The notes under the pieces: generated by a model
What the model was told of the DNA's origin: nothing
The model's database searches: none
Seen by the model: the letters and a program-made list of their open reading frames with translations, nothing else
Shown here: one piece after another, positions 24,288 to 37,000 of the stretch
Position numbering within the stretch: position 1 is the first letter of the stretch
Layout of the letters: each line of letters opens with the position of its first letter
Translations under genes and position numbers: made by a program
NCBI RefSeq assembly: GCF_949987535.1
Contig: NC_080067.1
Coordinates: 8,184,001-8,248,000 of the forward strand
DNA from: Balaenoptera acutorostrata
Taxonomy: Eukaryota > Chordata > Mammalia > Artiodactyla > Balaenopteridae
Reading direction: 5' to 3'
Length of the DNA: 64,000 bases

Positions 24288-24925
24288 CTTAAAATGAGAT
24301 TTTCCTTCTTAACAGATTTTAAAATGTACAATTCAGTAGTGTTATCTACAGGTACAATGTTGTACAGCACATCTCTAAAACTTAGTCATCTTGCATAACT
24401 GAAATTTTATACCTGTTGATTAGCAACTCCCAATTTCCCGCTCCCCTTGTCCCTGGCGACCACAGTTCTATTCTTTGCTTCCAGGAGCATGGAATAGATC
24501 CCTTAGATACCTCATATAAGTGGAACTATGTAGTATTTGTCCTTCTGTGACTGTCTTACTTCACCTAGCGTAATACTTCAAGTTTCATCCATGTTGTCAC
24601 ACATTGCAGGACTTCCTTCTTTTTTAAGACTTAATAATATTCCATTGTATGTATATACCACATTTTCTATACATTCATCTGTCAATGGACATTTAAGCTG
24701 TTTCTACATCTTGGCTATTATGAATATTGTGTAGTGAACATGGGAGTGCTAATATCTCTTAGACATGCTGATTTCAATTCTTTTGGATAAATACCCAGAA
24801 ATGGAAATGCTGGATCATATGGCAACTCTATTTTTAATTTTTTGAGGACCCTCCATACTGTTTCCATAGAGTTTGCACCATTTTGCATCCCATCAACTGT
24901 GTACAAGGGTTCCAGTTTGTAAGGT
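24288..24925 (-). mobile_element. Old L1 (L1MA/MB-type) 3' end
   Basis: In reverse orientation it carries the ORF2 C-terminus: minus-strand translation of 24906-24718 gives [20 protein letters not shown], then LGIYPKE. The 3' UTR lies to the left (ATTTTAAAATGTACAATTCA). It is more diverged than the L1s at 5251 and 11904. Confidence 0.82.
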
Positions 24926-25196
24926 ATTGCTCTATTGTTTTCCAGCTTCCAGTGTTCCTCTTGAGAAGTCTAAAGTCATTCTGGTTTCTGATCTCTTGTA
25001 TATTACCTTTTTTTTCCTTTCTGGAAACCAAAAAAAAAAAAAAGTTTCACTGTCTGGAAATTCATGTCCTTCAGTTCTAGGAACTTGTATTAGTTGATTG
25101 ATGGATTCCTCCCCTTCCAACTAATTTCATTTTCTCCCCTTTTTTTTTTTGGTGGGGGTACTCTTTTTGATCTAGTTGCTTAACCGCCTGGATCTA

Positions 25197-25407
25197 TGCT
25201 GTTCAATACAGCAGCTATTAGACACATGTGGCTTCTCACATCTGCATTTAAATTAATTGAAATTAAATAGATTTTAAAAATTCAGTTCCTCAGTCCCACT
25301 AGCCACCTTTCAAGTGTTCAATAGCCACATACAGTTAGTGGATACTATATTAGACAGTGAAAATATAGAATATTTCCATCATCACAGAAAATTCTAAGAC
25401 AGTGCAG
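25197..25407. mobile_element. hAT-Charlie-type non-autonomous element
   Basis: It begins ATGCTGTTCAATACAGCAGC, contains AGACACATGTGGCTTCTCAC, TTCAGTTCCTCAGTCCCACT and TTCAATAGCCACATACAGTT, and ends CTAAGACAGTGCAG, a layout I know from Charlie-derived MITEs. The subfamily was not assigned. Confidence 0.65.
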
Positions 25408-27944
25408 TCGTAGATGGTCCTTTAATTTTCTTATATATATATATATTTTTTTCTTTTTTCTTTTCTATTTTACTACACCTTTGTCAGTTTGCTTAACTTT
25501 CTGGAAGATCCCTCCACTTAATCTTCCAAATTCTCTACTGATATTTAAAAAAAACTCCATCATTATTTTTTATTTTCCAAAGTGATTTTTTTGGTAGTTT
25601 GAATGTTTCTTTTCTTTTTTCCCCAGCATCCTATATTAATTTCACAGATTTAATATCTATTCTTATCTCTCTAGAGATATTAAATGTTAACAGTAGTTAT
25701 TCCTGAAGAGCTTCTTCTTACTCAAGGTCGTTTCTTCTCTTTGTTTATATTGGTTTATAAACTTCTATATTAGAAGCTTTTAGTAGATGTCTGGGAAGAT
25801 TTTAATGTCAGCTCATATTTAAGAGTGAAACATGATAAATCTGAATAGAAGGCCTAAGTACATGAGTAGGGTATGCCAAATGTGCTCTGTATTTTAGGGT
25901 GATATGAATTTCCATGGGCAAGTCCTAATAGCAGTGTATTCAGAACTTTCCTCTTGCTGTCCAGATTATTTTGAAAAGACCTTCCCAAGCCTTATCAAGA
26001 GGGTATAGACTTGGATGCTAGCATTCCAGGAGCCAAGTTGAGGAAGATGGAGGAGGTTACAGTATTTGGGTTGTAAACATTTGTTTCTTCCTTTTTCAGT
26101 ACTACACCTGTATCTGGAAATGTGTCTGGTTTCCTTCCATCTAGAGACGCTCTATTTCACCTTGCACATCTCAAGTTTCCTGTAAGGGAAGGGAGGTGTG
26201 CTGTGCCCTTCACATTCCCCTTCACCACCAAAGGATATATTTCCCCAGCTGCTGGGCATGCCCTTGGTTGAAGAGGGTCACCTTGCCCATGACCATGGAT
26301 CTGTGGAAACAGCTTGCCTACAATGATTGGTCAGTGTGAGTGTCCATGCCCCTCACCCAACTCAGGACAATTCAGAAGAGTCAACCTAGCTGGAAGGCCT
26401 TTTGGTGACTATTAAGGACCGAAAGGCTTCTGCTCGATCTTTCTTGCTTTCTTTCTTACACCGGTGTTGACCTCACTGACACTTGTTTCTGGGAGAGCAG
26501 TTGTCTGGTTGCATATATTCAGAGAGGAAATCTGGATCTAGCTGCTTCTTAAAAATATTTTCAAATTATCTTTCTGGGTTTAGCTTTACCATCATCGTCA
26601 CTTTCAGGGGTACCTATTCTTAAGCTTTTGGAAGGTCTTACAGTGGCAATTGCTTTGCTTCTTAGCTTTTTCCACTGCTGGTTAGGATTTAAGTTTCTCA
26701 GATCCATTAAGTCAGCTCACGCATCAATTTCGTTACTGTTATCTTTCCTGTTATCTTTGACCTGTGGGCTTGTGTCTTAAAAAAAAAAATCTCTTCCCAG
26801 TCGTTTTAGTGATGTTTTGGAAATGTATGCATTTAATCTGCCAGTTTTTTGATGTGGGCTTCACTCTGCATCTAGAAATTCTGACATTTTTATTTGCAAG
26901 CCACATTGTATAGTAAATAGAAATATTCATCATCGAAGTTTTCTGGTTGCCCTAATCCAGGAAAGGAGAGTGAATAAAGTAGAGATTGTATGTCTTGAAA
27001 TTTGATATATTCTTGGGGAAGTAAGTGATGGTAAACTATCGCATTGAGGTTCAGTATGGAAGGAGTTATTACGGGTTTTGCAATTACAAGATGATATAAA
27101 TGACTGAGTATAGATTGAAAAATAGACATTAGCTCGAGGATCATGGTGGTTTACGAATTGAATGACAGCCATTTTAACAGCCATACTGATGGGGTAGGAT
27201 ACATAAAAGGTAGGCACTTAAAAGCTATCTTTTCATTAAACTCAGTAGGATGAGATATAATATGCAATAGTATGTACTGTTCTAGATGCGAAAGGAGTAG
27301 GATGAACTTCAAGAAGGCTTAGAGGAAAATGGCAGATATGATTAAAGGGCTGGAAATAGGGAGACTCTAAGTGAGAAGCAGAAGAACACACAGTTTATTC
27401 AGAAGAGAAGAATTAGATGGCTTTCTAATGGCCCTAAAGCATATAAAGCAATACTAATTCGTTTTCACATTTTAAGTGCTTTTTCCTGGGAAAATTTAAA
27501 GGGATAATTGGTGGGTAAAGTACTTTATTGTTAGTAGGACTTTCAATGTTAGTTTTCTTCCCTCTTACAGGATCCAAGCATGATAAAATGGTCTTTAACT
27601 TCAACAAGGAGTTAAGTTTTACATAAGAATTCTCTAGAAGTGAGGATTATTATAGGATAAATTTATTGATTTAAAAACTGATATTTACAGAGAAAAAGGG
27701 ATGGATGGAACCAGATCAATGAATGTGTGAAGGTGGTTTTCCTTGCATAATGAACCTAGGAAAGATGTATTTCCTTATTTCCTATTGCCTATATTTCCTA
27801 TATTTTCCTAATTTTTCACATAATTTTTCATAAATGACCAGGTAATATTTTTTTCCAATGGATACAAACCGACACTATTTGTATTTTTAATTAAATATGA
27901 TATTGTGGATATATTCCTTTTTTACTGTGATGTAGAGGAAATGT
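25408..27944. other. Mostly unique intron
   Basis: No supported gene or repeat family. The 26.0-26.5 kb part is less AT-rich than its surroundings and may hold an old unassigned insertion. Confidence 0.4.
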
Positions 27945-28172
27945 AAAGATTATAGGTCAAACTCAAGCAAAACACTGCTTGTATTGGAGTCCTGACCTTG
28001 CCACTAAGTAGTTTTGTGAACTTGGGTGCGTTACGTAACTTTTGAAAGCATTGATGAAAATACTGCTTTTACCAGAGGGTTGTTGAAATGATTAAATTAA
28101 TGAATATATGGAAAGCCTTTAGAAAAATACCTGACTTATGATAAGCACTCAGTAAGTGTTAGATATCATTTT
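27945..28172 (+). repeat. MIR element
   Basis: TGGAGTCCTGACCTTGCCAC, TTTTGTGAACTTGGGTGCGT, TACGTAACTTTTGAAAGC and TAAGCACTCAGTAAGTGTTA follow the MIR consensus order. Confidence 0.8.
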
Positions 28173-29138
28173 TATTCCAAAAAACATTTAAGGTCACATA
28201 TATTTTTTAAAATTTACTTCCAAACAACTCATTTATTTTTATTTAGATCACTTAAATAACACCCATGCATTGATTATATGTTTTTTAATGTACATGTTAA
28301 AATAGTAATAGTTTTCTTCAAAAAGTTTTTTATCTATCATCTAAAATCACTTTGTGTACTTCCAGCAACATTCATGACTTTTTTACTACTTTTGGGGAAA
28401 CATTAGAAAACTATGCTTTGACATACATATTCACATTAAAGCTTATTTTTATTTTTTAATTTATTTATCAAAATCATTTTTTAATTGGGGGTTACAGAAT
28501 TGTGATTTTCTAACTCTATCATTCCTTATACATTTACTAGGTGTCATTCTTCTGTAAAAAGCAAGCTATTTTTTGCTTCATTTAATTCTTTGCAAAGCTT
28601 ATTTTTAAATGTGAAGCTAATAATCTCTAATTTTAAAATGAAAATTATATTTCCTTGCTAAATGAAAAAACAGAAAGGGAAATTTGGAGGAGCACACCAG
28701 CTGCTAAAATCAAGCCATAGCCATCCAGTTGGAATGACTAAATGCCTTTCTTGCTTTACTATGATAATGTCAAATTTTACCTACAAATTTCAGCCACTGG
28801 TAACATGCTAGACTTATCTAAGGTAATAAACTGAATGAATTCTCCCTACTTTAAAAAAGTTTGTTTACTTAACGTCATTAGAGTGGTCTTTTGAGGGTCT
28901 TAATAAGTGTAACAGCCAGGTATGTCCTATGCTCATTTTTTCCAATATGGTAGGTATGAAATTCTACCTCTTTGTTTTTAATTTGAACTTTCCTGATTAC
29001 TAATTAGGTTGAGTCTCTTGATATGTTTATGGCCAATTCAGGTTTCATTTCCTTAGACTTATTTTGTCTATTGTAATTTTTTTATATTGAGTTGTTTGTA
29101 TTTTGTTATTTATTTGGAGGAATTCCTTACGTATTCTT

Positions 29139-29447
29139 TTTTTTTTTTAATTTTTATTTATTGTTTATTTATTATGTTTATTTTTGGCTGTGTTGGGTCT
29201 TCATTTCTGTGTGAGGGCTTTCTCCAGTTGCGGCGAGTGGGGGCCACTCTTCATCGCGGTGCGCGGGCCTGTCACTATTGCGGCCTCTCTTGTTGCGGAG
29301 CAGAGGCTCCAGACGCTCAGGCTCAGTAGTCGTGGCTCACGGGCCCAGTTGCTCCGCGGCATGTGGGATCTTCCCAGACCAGGACTCGAACCCGTGTCCC
29401 CTGCATTGGCAGGCAGATTCTCAACCACTGCGCCACCAGGGAAGCCC
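29139..29447 (-). mobile_element. CHR-type SINE
   Basis: A full-length reversed copy runs from a T-rich tail at 29139 to CCAGGGAAGCCC at 29447. The 15-bp duplication TCCTTACGTATTCTT flanks it at 29124-29138 and 29448-29462. It sits inside the old L1. Confidence 0.95.
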
Positions 29448-29519
29448 TCCTTACGTATTCTTGATACAAATTGACAGTCAATTTTTTTGTTTTGCAAATA
29501 TCTTTTCCAGACTTCTGTA

Positions 29520-30048
29520 GGCTGGGCCCAGAGCTTGCCTATGACTATGAGTTTGCATTGTCCACCAATTGTCCATCTCTGCCTTCCAGAGATGTCTGAG
29601 TAACTGGCCCTTGTTTTTGTCTGGCCATTCTAAATTCAGGGACGTATTATACTTTGACTAGGGCTGTGTTAGCCTAGGGGAGCAAAGAGCAGTAACAGAG
29701 AACTGCGTGCAGCCTGAGTGTGATCTACTCCACAGCCGTCTGAGTCACACTGTATATTGTATTACATGAGGGAGGAGACTTGTATTTCCTTAGATGAGGT
29801 GGTCCTCCTCACGCATCCAGACCGGTTTACACATGGAAGCGCTCTTGTCTCACGTGTGTAGGACTGGCTTGGAGAGGCACAGCTGAGCTTCAAGAACATT
29901 GATGTATCCATCACTAACTCTGCAATTTTAATCCACAATTGTGTCCACTGGTAGAGACCCTTTTGCAGCATTTCTGGAGCCTCCCACCCTCTTCTGTCGC
30001 TGGATAATAATGTGAGTTCTCTGCTGAGTATCCTGAGTGATCTAATGT
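29520..30048. other. Unassigned segment inside the broken L1 region
   Basis: This 0.5-kb stretch (starting near CTGGGCCCAGAGCTTGCCTA, with ACGCATCCAGACCGGTTTAC and CTTGTCTCACGTGTGTAGGA) is less AT-rich than the L1 pieces around it and did not match the L1 order. It may be a separate old insertion. The 69-codon minus-strand frame at 29971-29762 has no recognisable product. Confidence 0.3.
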
Positions 30049-30064
30049 CCTTCTCTATCTTTTA

Positions 30065-30179
30065 TTTATTTATTTGGCTGGGCAGCATGCAGGATCTTAG
30101 TTCCCCAACCAGGAATCGAACCTGTGTCCACTGCAGTTGAAACAGGGAGTCTTAACCACTGGACCATCAGGGAAGTCCC
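30065..30179 (-). mobile_element. Short tRNA-derived SINE with clear TSD
   Basis: A short reversed SINE (TTATTTATTTGGCTGGGCAG, TTAGTTCCCCAACCAGGAAT, ACCATCAGGGAAGTCCC) is flanked by the 16-bp duplication CCTTCTCTATCTTTTA at 30049-30064 and 30180-30195. It lacks the long CHR body. Confidence 0.92.
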
Positions 30180-30829
30180 CCTTCTCTATCTTTTAGATGA
30201 ATGACCCTTGTTTTGCTTACCCAGGTGGTTTCTGTATCCGGTAGGTCCACCATATGATGCTCCCACTGACATCTGTCAATTCTGTGGTCATTCATCTTTT
30301 TGCTCTTATTGGACTGTCTTTTAATGAATGAGTTCTGAGTTTAATGAAGTCGAATATAAGTCACATTTTTGGTATCATGTTTAAGAAAACCTTCACTATA
30401 CCAAAGTCAGTAAGCTATTTACCTATATTTCTTTTTTAACAAAATAAAGCATTGAATTCTCTTTGAATTGATTTGTGACTATGATGTGAGGTGGGGGTCC
30501 AAATACATTTTTATTTAAATATACAGGTTCAATATTTCCAGCACCATTTGATAAAATAGTCCACCCTTTCTGCATTTGTGTACAATGCAAGCTCTGTCAG
30601 ATATCAGGTTTTCACAGGTGTATATACATGATTCCTGGCCCTCCATTCTGTTCCACTGGTGCATTTTTAAAAACTGATTTGTCTGCAACATTTTATCTAT
30701 TGCTATAAGTTTAGCATAAAAACTGATACGAGGTACCACAACTTTTCCTATTTGGTTTATCTTTGTCAGGATTGTCAGCTATTTTTGCAGTTTTTAAAAT
30801 TTCACACAAATTTAAAATCTCAATGTTGT

Positions 30830-30972
30830 GGCAGCCTGGATGAGAGGAGAGTCTGGGGGAGAATGGATACATGTATATGTATGGCTGAGTCGCTTTGCTG
30901 TGCACCTGAAACTATCACAACATTGTTAATTGGTTATACTCCAATATAAAATAAAAAGTTAAAAAAAATCAC
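30830..30972 (+). mobile_element. L1 3'-end fragment
   Basis: GAATGGATACATGTATATGT, then GCACCTGAAACTATCACAAC and ATTGGTTATACTCCAATATA match the last 130 bases of young L1s in the window, ending in an A-rich tail. It is inserted into the old L1. Confidence 0.82.
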
Positions 30973-31987
30973 CTTGGTGGATTCCACAAAAGAACAAATA
31001 AAATCAAAATGAAAAAAGAAAGCAAAAAAAAAAAACACAGACAAACAAACGTTGAGATTCAGGATTTTCACTGGAATTCATATATCATTGGAATTATATA
31101 TCAATTATGGCTTAACTTACATTGTTGTGATATTAAAACTTTCTATCCATTCATCCATGATTATTTTCTGGCACCCCACTTATTTAGATATTCTTTAATG
31201 GCTTTCAATAACGGCAATATTTTCTTCCTAAAGTTCATGCACCTTTTTGCTAGGTACTTTTTGTTTACTATTACACATCAAATGTTTTGGAAGTTGCATT
31301 TATTTATAATTTGTTGCTCATGTATAGAAATGCAGTTGGCTTTGGATATTTGTCTTGTAATTGTCAATTTTGCAAAGTCAAATATCAGTTATTTCTCTGT
31401 ATATTCATGTGGACTTTCTATGTAGGCAGTTATATAATTTGAAAATAATGATAATTTTATTCTCATTCCAATCTTTACAACTTTTACTTCTTTTTCTCTT
31501 CTTAGGGCACTGGCTAGTGCTGTTAGTGTATTAAACAAAATTAGCAACAATTTTCTAGAAGAAATACTTCGAGTGTTTCAATTGTCTATTATATTGGCCA
31601 TGGTTTTTTTGGTGTGGGGTAGGGGGCGTAAATCAAAAAGTAGAAGATTCCCTTATTTGTATTTTTACCTTGCGGTCTATCAAAATGTGTTTAATCTGTA
31701 CTGCTGTGGAATTCCTGAGCCTACTGGGATGGTCATATTTTCTCCTTTAACCGGCGAATATGGCAGATTTTACTAATAGGCATTCTAATGTTGAACCTTT
31801 CTTTGCTGTGATAAATTCAATTTGCTCAGGAAACATTGTTGCTTTTTTCATTGCTGGATTTAGTTTGCTTATACTTTTTGTTTAGAATTTTTGCTTCTAT
31901 ATTTATGGTGACATTAGCTTGTCATTTTTTTCACACACTTCTCAAGCTGTCCTTGTCTGGTTTTAACGTCAAGATTATATTACTTTT

Positions 31988-32301
31988 TGGGGGCTTCCCT
32001 GGTGGCACAGTGGTTGGGAGTCTGCCTGCCAATGTGGGGGACGCGGGTTCGAGCCCTGGTCTGGGAGGATCCCACATGCCGCGGAGCGGCTGGGCCTGTG
32101 AGCCACAACTACTGAGCCTGAGCGTCTGGAGCCTGTGCTCCACAACAGGAGAGGCCGCGATGGTGAGAGGCCCGCGCACTGCGATGAAGAGTGGCCCCCG
32201 CTCGCCGCAACTGGAGAAAGCCCTCGCACAGAAGCGAAGACCCAACACAGCCAAAAATAAAAATAATAAATAAATAATAAATTTAAAAATTAAAAAAAAA
32301 A
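31988..32301 (+). mobile_element. CHR-type SINE
   Basis: A full-length copy with an (AAT)n/(AAAT)n tail. It is flanked by the 17-bp duplication AAGATTATATTACTTTT at 31971-31987 and 32302-32318, splitting the old L1. Overlapping reading frames on both strands are SINE artefacts. Confidence 0.96.
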
Positions 32302-33249
32302 AAGATTATATTACTTTTCTATTCTCTGAAAGAATTTGTTTAAGATTGGGTTTATTAAATGTGTGGGAATACTCATGCATAAAATCATTTGAGCTTAATA
32401 TTTTGGGGAAAAATTTTAAAATTGATTCAGTATGTTTAATGATTATAGATAATTCAAGTTTTATTTCTCTTCCTGAGTCAATTAAAAAAAAATTAACAAA
32501 CTTTCCATTTCACATAATTTTTCAAAATCATTGGCCTAAGTTTTTTATTATATTGTCTCCTTAATCACTCTTGCATTTGTTGTCATATCCCCTTTTTCAT
32601 TTTTCATATTGAAGTTTCTAATAGTGAAGTTTTGGTTAGTGAATGATCTACATTTTTGAATGAAGTTTCTGTATCTTATCTCTATTTTTTTCAAGAGTTC
32701 CAGTGGATAAAACATTCTAGTTGTCACCGACTCTTATCAACATTTTGAAGATAGTATTCCACTGTCTTCCAGCTTTTATTGTTGCCTTTGAGAGCAGAAC
32801 TGTCAGTCAAATGGGCTTTCATTTGCAGATAAAGTCATTTCCATAAGCCTGATTTTAAGACATTCTCTTTGTATGTAGTGTTCTTTAGTTTCACATTTCC
32901 GAGTCTTGGTTTGCTTACATTATACCGAACTTTCAGAAGTGTTGGGCTTTCTGAATCTGAGTATTGAATTTTATAAATTCTGAAAAATCCTCAACACCTT
33001 ATTCTCTACCGTTCTATTCTCTTCTTCTAAAATTCCATATATTTTGGATTGTTTTTCTTTAACCACTATTTCTCTTGAACATTTTTTCTTATGTGTCTGT
33101 AATACATTGCATGGATTTACTTTTCTAATTCACTAATTCTTTCTAATTCTATGAACAGTCTGCTGTTTATCCTGTTCACTGAGTCTTTATTTTTAATTAT
33201 CCTCTTTCTCATTTATAGAAGTTCTCTTTGGTTCTGCCAACAAAAAAGG

Positions 33250-33703
33250 TGGCACTTGGCATCTGCCTCTACAAGGATGAGGTCACCAGCCACTGCAGCC
33301 ACCGACCTTCAACACACCCTGAAAGGCGTTCAGGGTGGAGATCAGGAAGGAGGCCCTCTGTGCTCTGAGAAAAACTGGCAGATCAAGCCCTTAGATAGTC
33401 ATATATTTTCAGGAGAAGACATTATGAGCCCAATTCTTGCATCTCCTCGTATCTAGAAAACACTAAAAGCATTAACAGTGACACCTGTTCCTCGTGACTA
33501 GCAGCCAGCCTCTGCCAACATGTGTGGTCCACTGCACGTCCCCCCTTCACTAACATCATGTATAACACTGCCCTTCTCCCTACCACTTAGGAGCAGTTTC
33601 TCAGAACTATCTGAGATGCTGTCTCCCAGGCTATAGTCCTCATTTTGCCCCAGATAAAACTTAAATCACAACTCTCACGTTGTGCTTTGTTTTTCAGTCG
33701 ACA
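33250..33703 (+). mobile_element. Solo ERV LTR, same family as 21420-21887
   Basis: The 454-bp block starts TGGCACTTGGCATCTGCCTC and ends TTTTCAGTCGACA. It shares TTCAGGGTGGAGATCAGGAA, TTGCATCTCCTC and the poly(A)-signal region (GCCCCAGATAAAACTTAAAT) with the copy at 21420. It is inserted in an old L1-like region. No viral genes adjoin it. Confidence 0.82.
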
Positions 33704-33950
33704 GTTTTTTTTTTTCAAATCCACCTGGTTAATTTTAATTGTCTTTGTCCCTCCATCATTTTTTTAAACTTGTTTAAAATTTTCTCTAAATAAATTAAGT
33801 AGACTTATATTTTTAATAATTCCAATATCTTCAATATCTTCTTGTCCTTGAAGATTCAATTTTGTAATTTCTTTTTTTTCTGATGATTCTTGCTTGTGGT
33901 ACCTTACCTCACAGCATGCATGATTTTTATCATATACTCATGTTCCTTGG

Positions 33951-34048
33951 AACGTTATATCTCTGAGGATTCTTGTAGAACTTCAATTAAAAATGCCCAA
34001 ACGTTATATCTCTGAGGATTCTTGTAGAACTTCAATTAAAAATGCCCA
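33951..34048. repeat. Perfect 49-bp tandem duplication
   Basis: Two identical adjacent 49-bp units, each starting AACGTTATATCTCTGAGGAT and ending AAAAATGCCCA, lie at 33951-33999 and 34000-34048. Confidence 0.97.
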
Positions 34049-37000
34049 ATAAGAAAAGTTTTGCATTTTTTTTTCCAATGCGTCTGGGGAATCAGACACT
34101 GATCAGAATCAGCGTCAATGATCAGAATCACTTTAAATAAAATTTTCAGCTAGAATTACTCGATATCCAACAGATATTGTGAATTCAGACCCCAAACCTA
34201 AATGAAGGTAAGGTTCAGATTAGGAATGCTTACGAAAACCAGTCTTTTTCTTTTTTCATGTTCTTCCCAGAACCAAGGTTAAATAAGCAAGTCTTCTTCT
34301 TTGGGACCTCTCAGCCCCTGTTCCAGGTGACACTGTCAATGTCTTTCATTGTCTCAGACTCCTGCTGATGACTTCAATCTGATCTCCTGCTCTGTTGAGG
34401 ACCTAGGCTTTGTCTTTCTTCCCTCACCTACTCCAACGTACTCCTCTTATTCATACTTCCTTTTTGTTCCTCAAATCTAATGTTCTCCCTTACTTTACCA
34501 CTAGCACAGCCATATTATAATTTTTTTAATTTTATGCAGCATTTTTAGATATTCTGTATTAGGATCTCTCCTCTGCACCTGTAGCTCATTATATGCTTCT
34601 TAATCTTATAATTGATTTCTTTATAACAATAGGTTCTTGAGAACTCAACAACAAACCACAATGGATGAATTATTTTCATTTCAAAAATATATGAAAGACT
34701 ATTTTGTATCAGTGATTTAACCCTACAAGAGAGGGTTGAGGTCTCCAATTTTCTACTTGTTATAGAAATGCTAATGCTTTCTTCAACAGCATGTATGGCA
34801 AATACCTGGCTTGCTTGTGACTATTACCTTCTGTTCGATTCACTGTGACCTTGGAAGAGGTCGATAATTGATTATAGTTGCCCTTTTGAGGTGACAAGAT
34901 GCCACCTTAAAAAGCTTTTCAACATAAAATTCTAGGTAGCTATTACCAATCACATGACATTTGGTCATATAGTAACTCTTATTTACCATGCTTGTCTAGA
35001 TTATCAGATTCATTCGAGTTTTTTTTCACCACTATTATTTATTTTCCTCACAAATTAATAGTGTATCTTTTGACTCTAACGATGATGCGTGATTGCACAA
35101 GTGCGATAGTCACTATGGAAAGACACCACCAGACACCAGCAAAAGACATGCAATCCTTTAATGTAGGTAATGGATAAAGCTGTCATCTATAAATCTAGAC
35201 ATGGCTACACAGCATGAAATGGCCAGCCAGCAGCATGCATGCAGTTTGATAAGTACTCTTGGCTTTCAAGTTCTCATATTGTCCCACTGCTGCCAATGAG
35301 ACCATCTGTCTAAAGAGAGGATATCGTCAGGCCTTTGGGAACCTGCCTTCACCATTTTCCTGTTTTTTGGTTATGTATGAATTTTTAGATACCCTCTAGT
35401 CCCTTCCTATTCACTGGTAACCACCATATTCCTAAGATCTTTGCAGTTAGACTAGAGAATTAAAAGCCAACTTTCCAGGGCACCCTACCCTCAATAGATC
35501 AAGGTTTGGGGCTTATCTGAAGTTCTATTCAGATAACAGAACTGATAATAGAATCTGAAGTTCTATTCAGATAATTTTTACTGTAACTTTAATTTAGCTA
35601 ATCTATCTCTTTTTTCAACACAAAGCTAGACTATCAACTCAGGAAGTCATCACCCAATGGTATGGCTTGATTTTCTGCACTTCTGTTGCAATGTATGTAA
35701 ATAAGTTATTAAATAATTTGTTCATTTGAATCTCATCAATCTATCCTTTAGGTTTCACTGAAATTCTATTGCAAGATGAAATATAGCTGGAGTCGCATTT
35801 TGGGTCCATCACTTAATTACTTCTTTCAGCTCATACCTAAGGCACCCTAAACAGGTCAGAGATCATGTACTTGAAAAATCAAACAAAATTATGACTCTTA
35901 GCCATTCTGATGGCTACTTCTTAATACTATGCTCCAATGTGACTCAGGGTTCTGCCTTATTCTTCCCTTCTATCCTGGGTATCTCAGCTTCTTTTTGACA
36001 CTCCTGAGTACCTTTCTTAGTGATCACATTATTGTAAACCACTTTCTTGAGAGATCAACCCTCTCCGTGTCTATATCATCCTGTACTATACCATGCTTGC
36101 TTTCATATTTCCTCGAATAGGCTTATTTACCCATTTTTGCACTAAGGTTGTATTAATGAATAATATATTTTATGTCTATATACTTGGTATATCCCATTTC
36201 TAATTTTTATAAAATAATCACTAATTTTCTTTATTTACAGTTAGTAGAAGTTGCTATTTTCAATACTTTTACCATCTCTATGCTTTTTGTCACTTTATTT
36301 CATCCCATCCCTTATGATCTCTCATACCCTAACAATCACCACACACCCCTAAATCTCAGATTATCACTGGCGTTCCTCAGCTCAAAAACTCTTTCTGTGT
36401 TCTTCTCCTCAAGTTTTGAAGAAAAAAAAAATCATTCTAGACAGCTTCCAAGTAGCCACAAGACTCTGCACCTCTCAATGCCAATCAGTTCCGTCTTCCA
36501 TGTGTTACACCCTAGCTTCCATTCTGGGGCTCAGAAGTGAATCAGACATGGCCTCTGCCTTCACAGAGCTCATAGTTGAGAAGGGGAAAGGAACATATGG
36601 AAAAAAGGGCACAATCCAATGTGCTCCTAAGCACCATTTACACCCTCCAGAGTTTCTCCTCAATATAATGTCATTTTAGCAGCTTTCCAGTTAATAGATA
36701 TTCATCTCATCTTGCATAAACACCTTTAATATGAATGTCTGCTATGAAATGCCAATACACGGGCAAAAATGTCATTCTCCATGTTGAGGAGGAGTTGCCA
36801 AATTATGTGTGTATACATTTTCCTCAGGAACTGAAAGATGTATTTTTAAAGTAGATCAAACGAAACTGGTTACCATATAATTTTAAGGGACTGAAGCAAT
36901 TATCCAAACATTTCAGGAGACATTTATCCAGTGAAACTTCTGTGCTGTCTAGGAGTCAAATCATTCCCCACATAGTGTGTCAAATAAATACTTTAAAAGC

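Larger units (their letters stand above)
28900..33249 (-). mobile_element. Old minus-strand L1 (L1M-type) broken by younger insertions
   Basis: Stretches at 28900-29123, 30196-30830, 31050-31970 and 32319-33249 read as one diverged L1 ORF2 region in reverse. Signatures are TTCCAGCACCATTTGATAAA, GATTCCTGGCCCTCCATTCT, TTTATCTTTGTCAGGATTGT and CCTACTGGGATGGTCATATT. Three SINEs and one L1 tail interrupt it, and an LTR follows at 33250. The 29500-30048 part did not match clearly. No long ORF survives. Confidence 0.65.
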
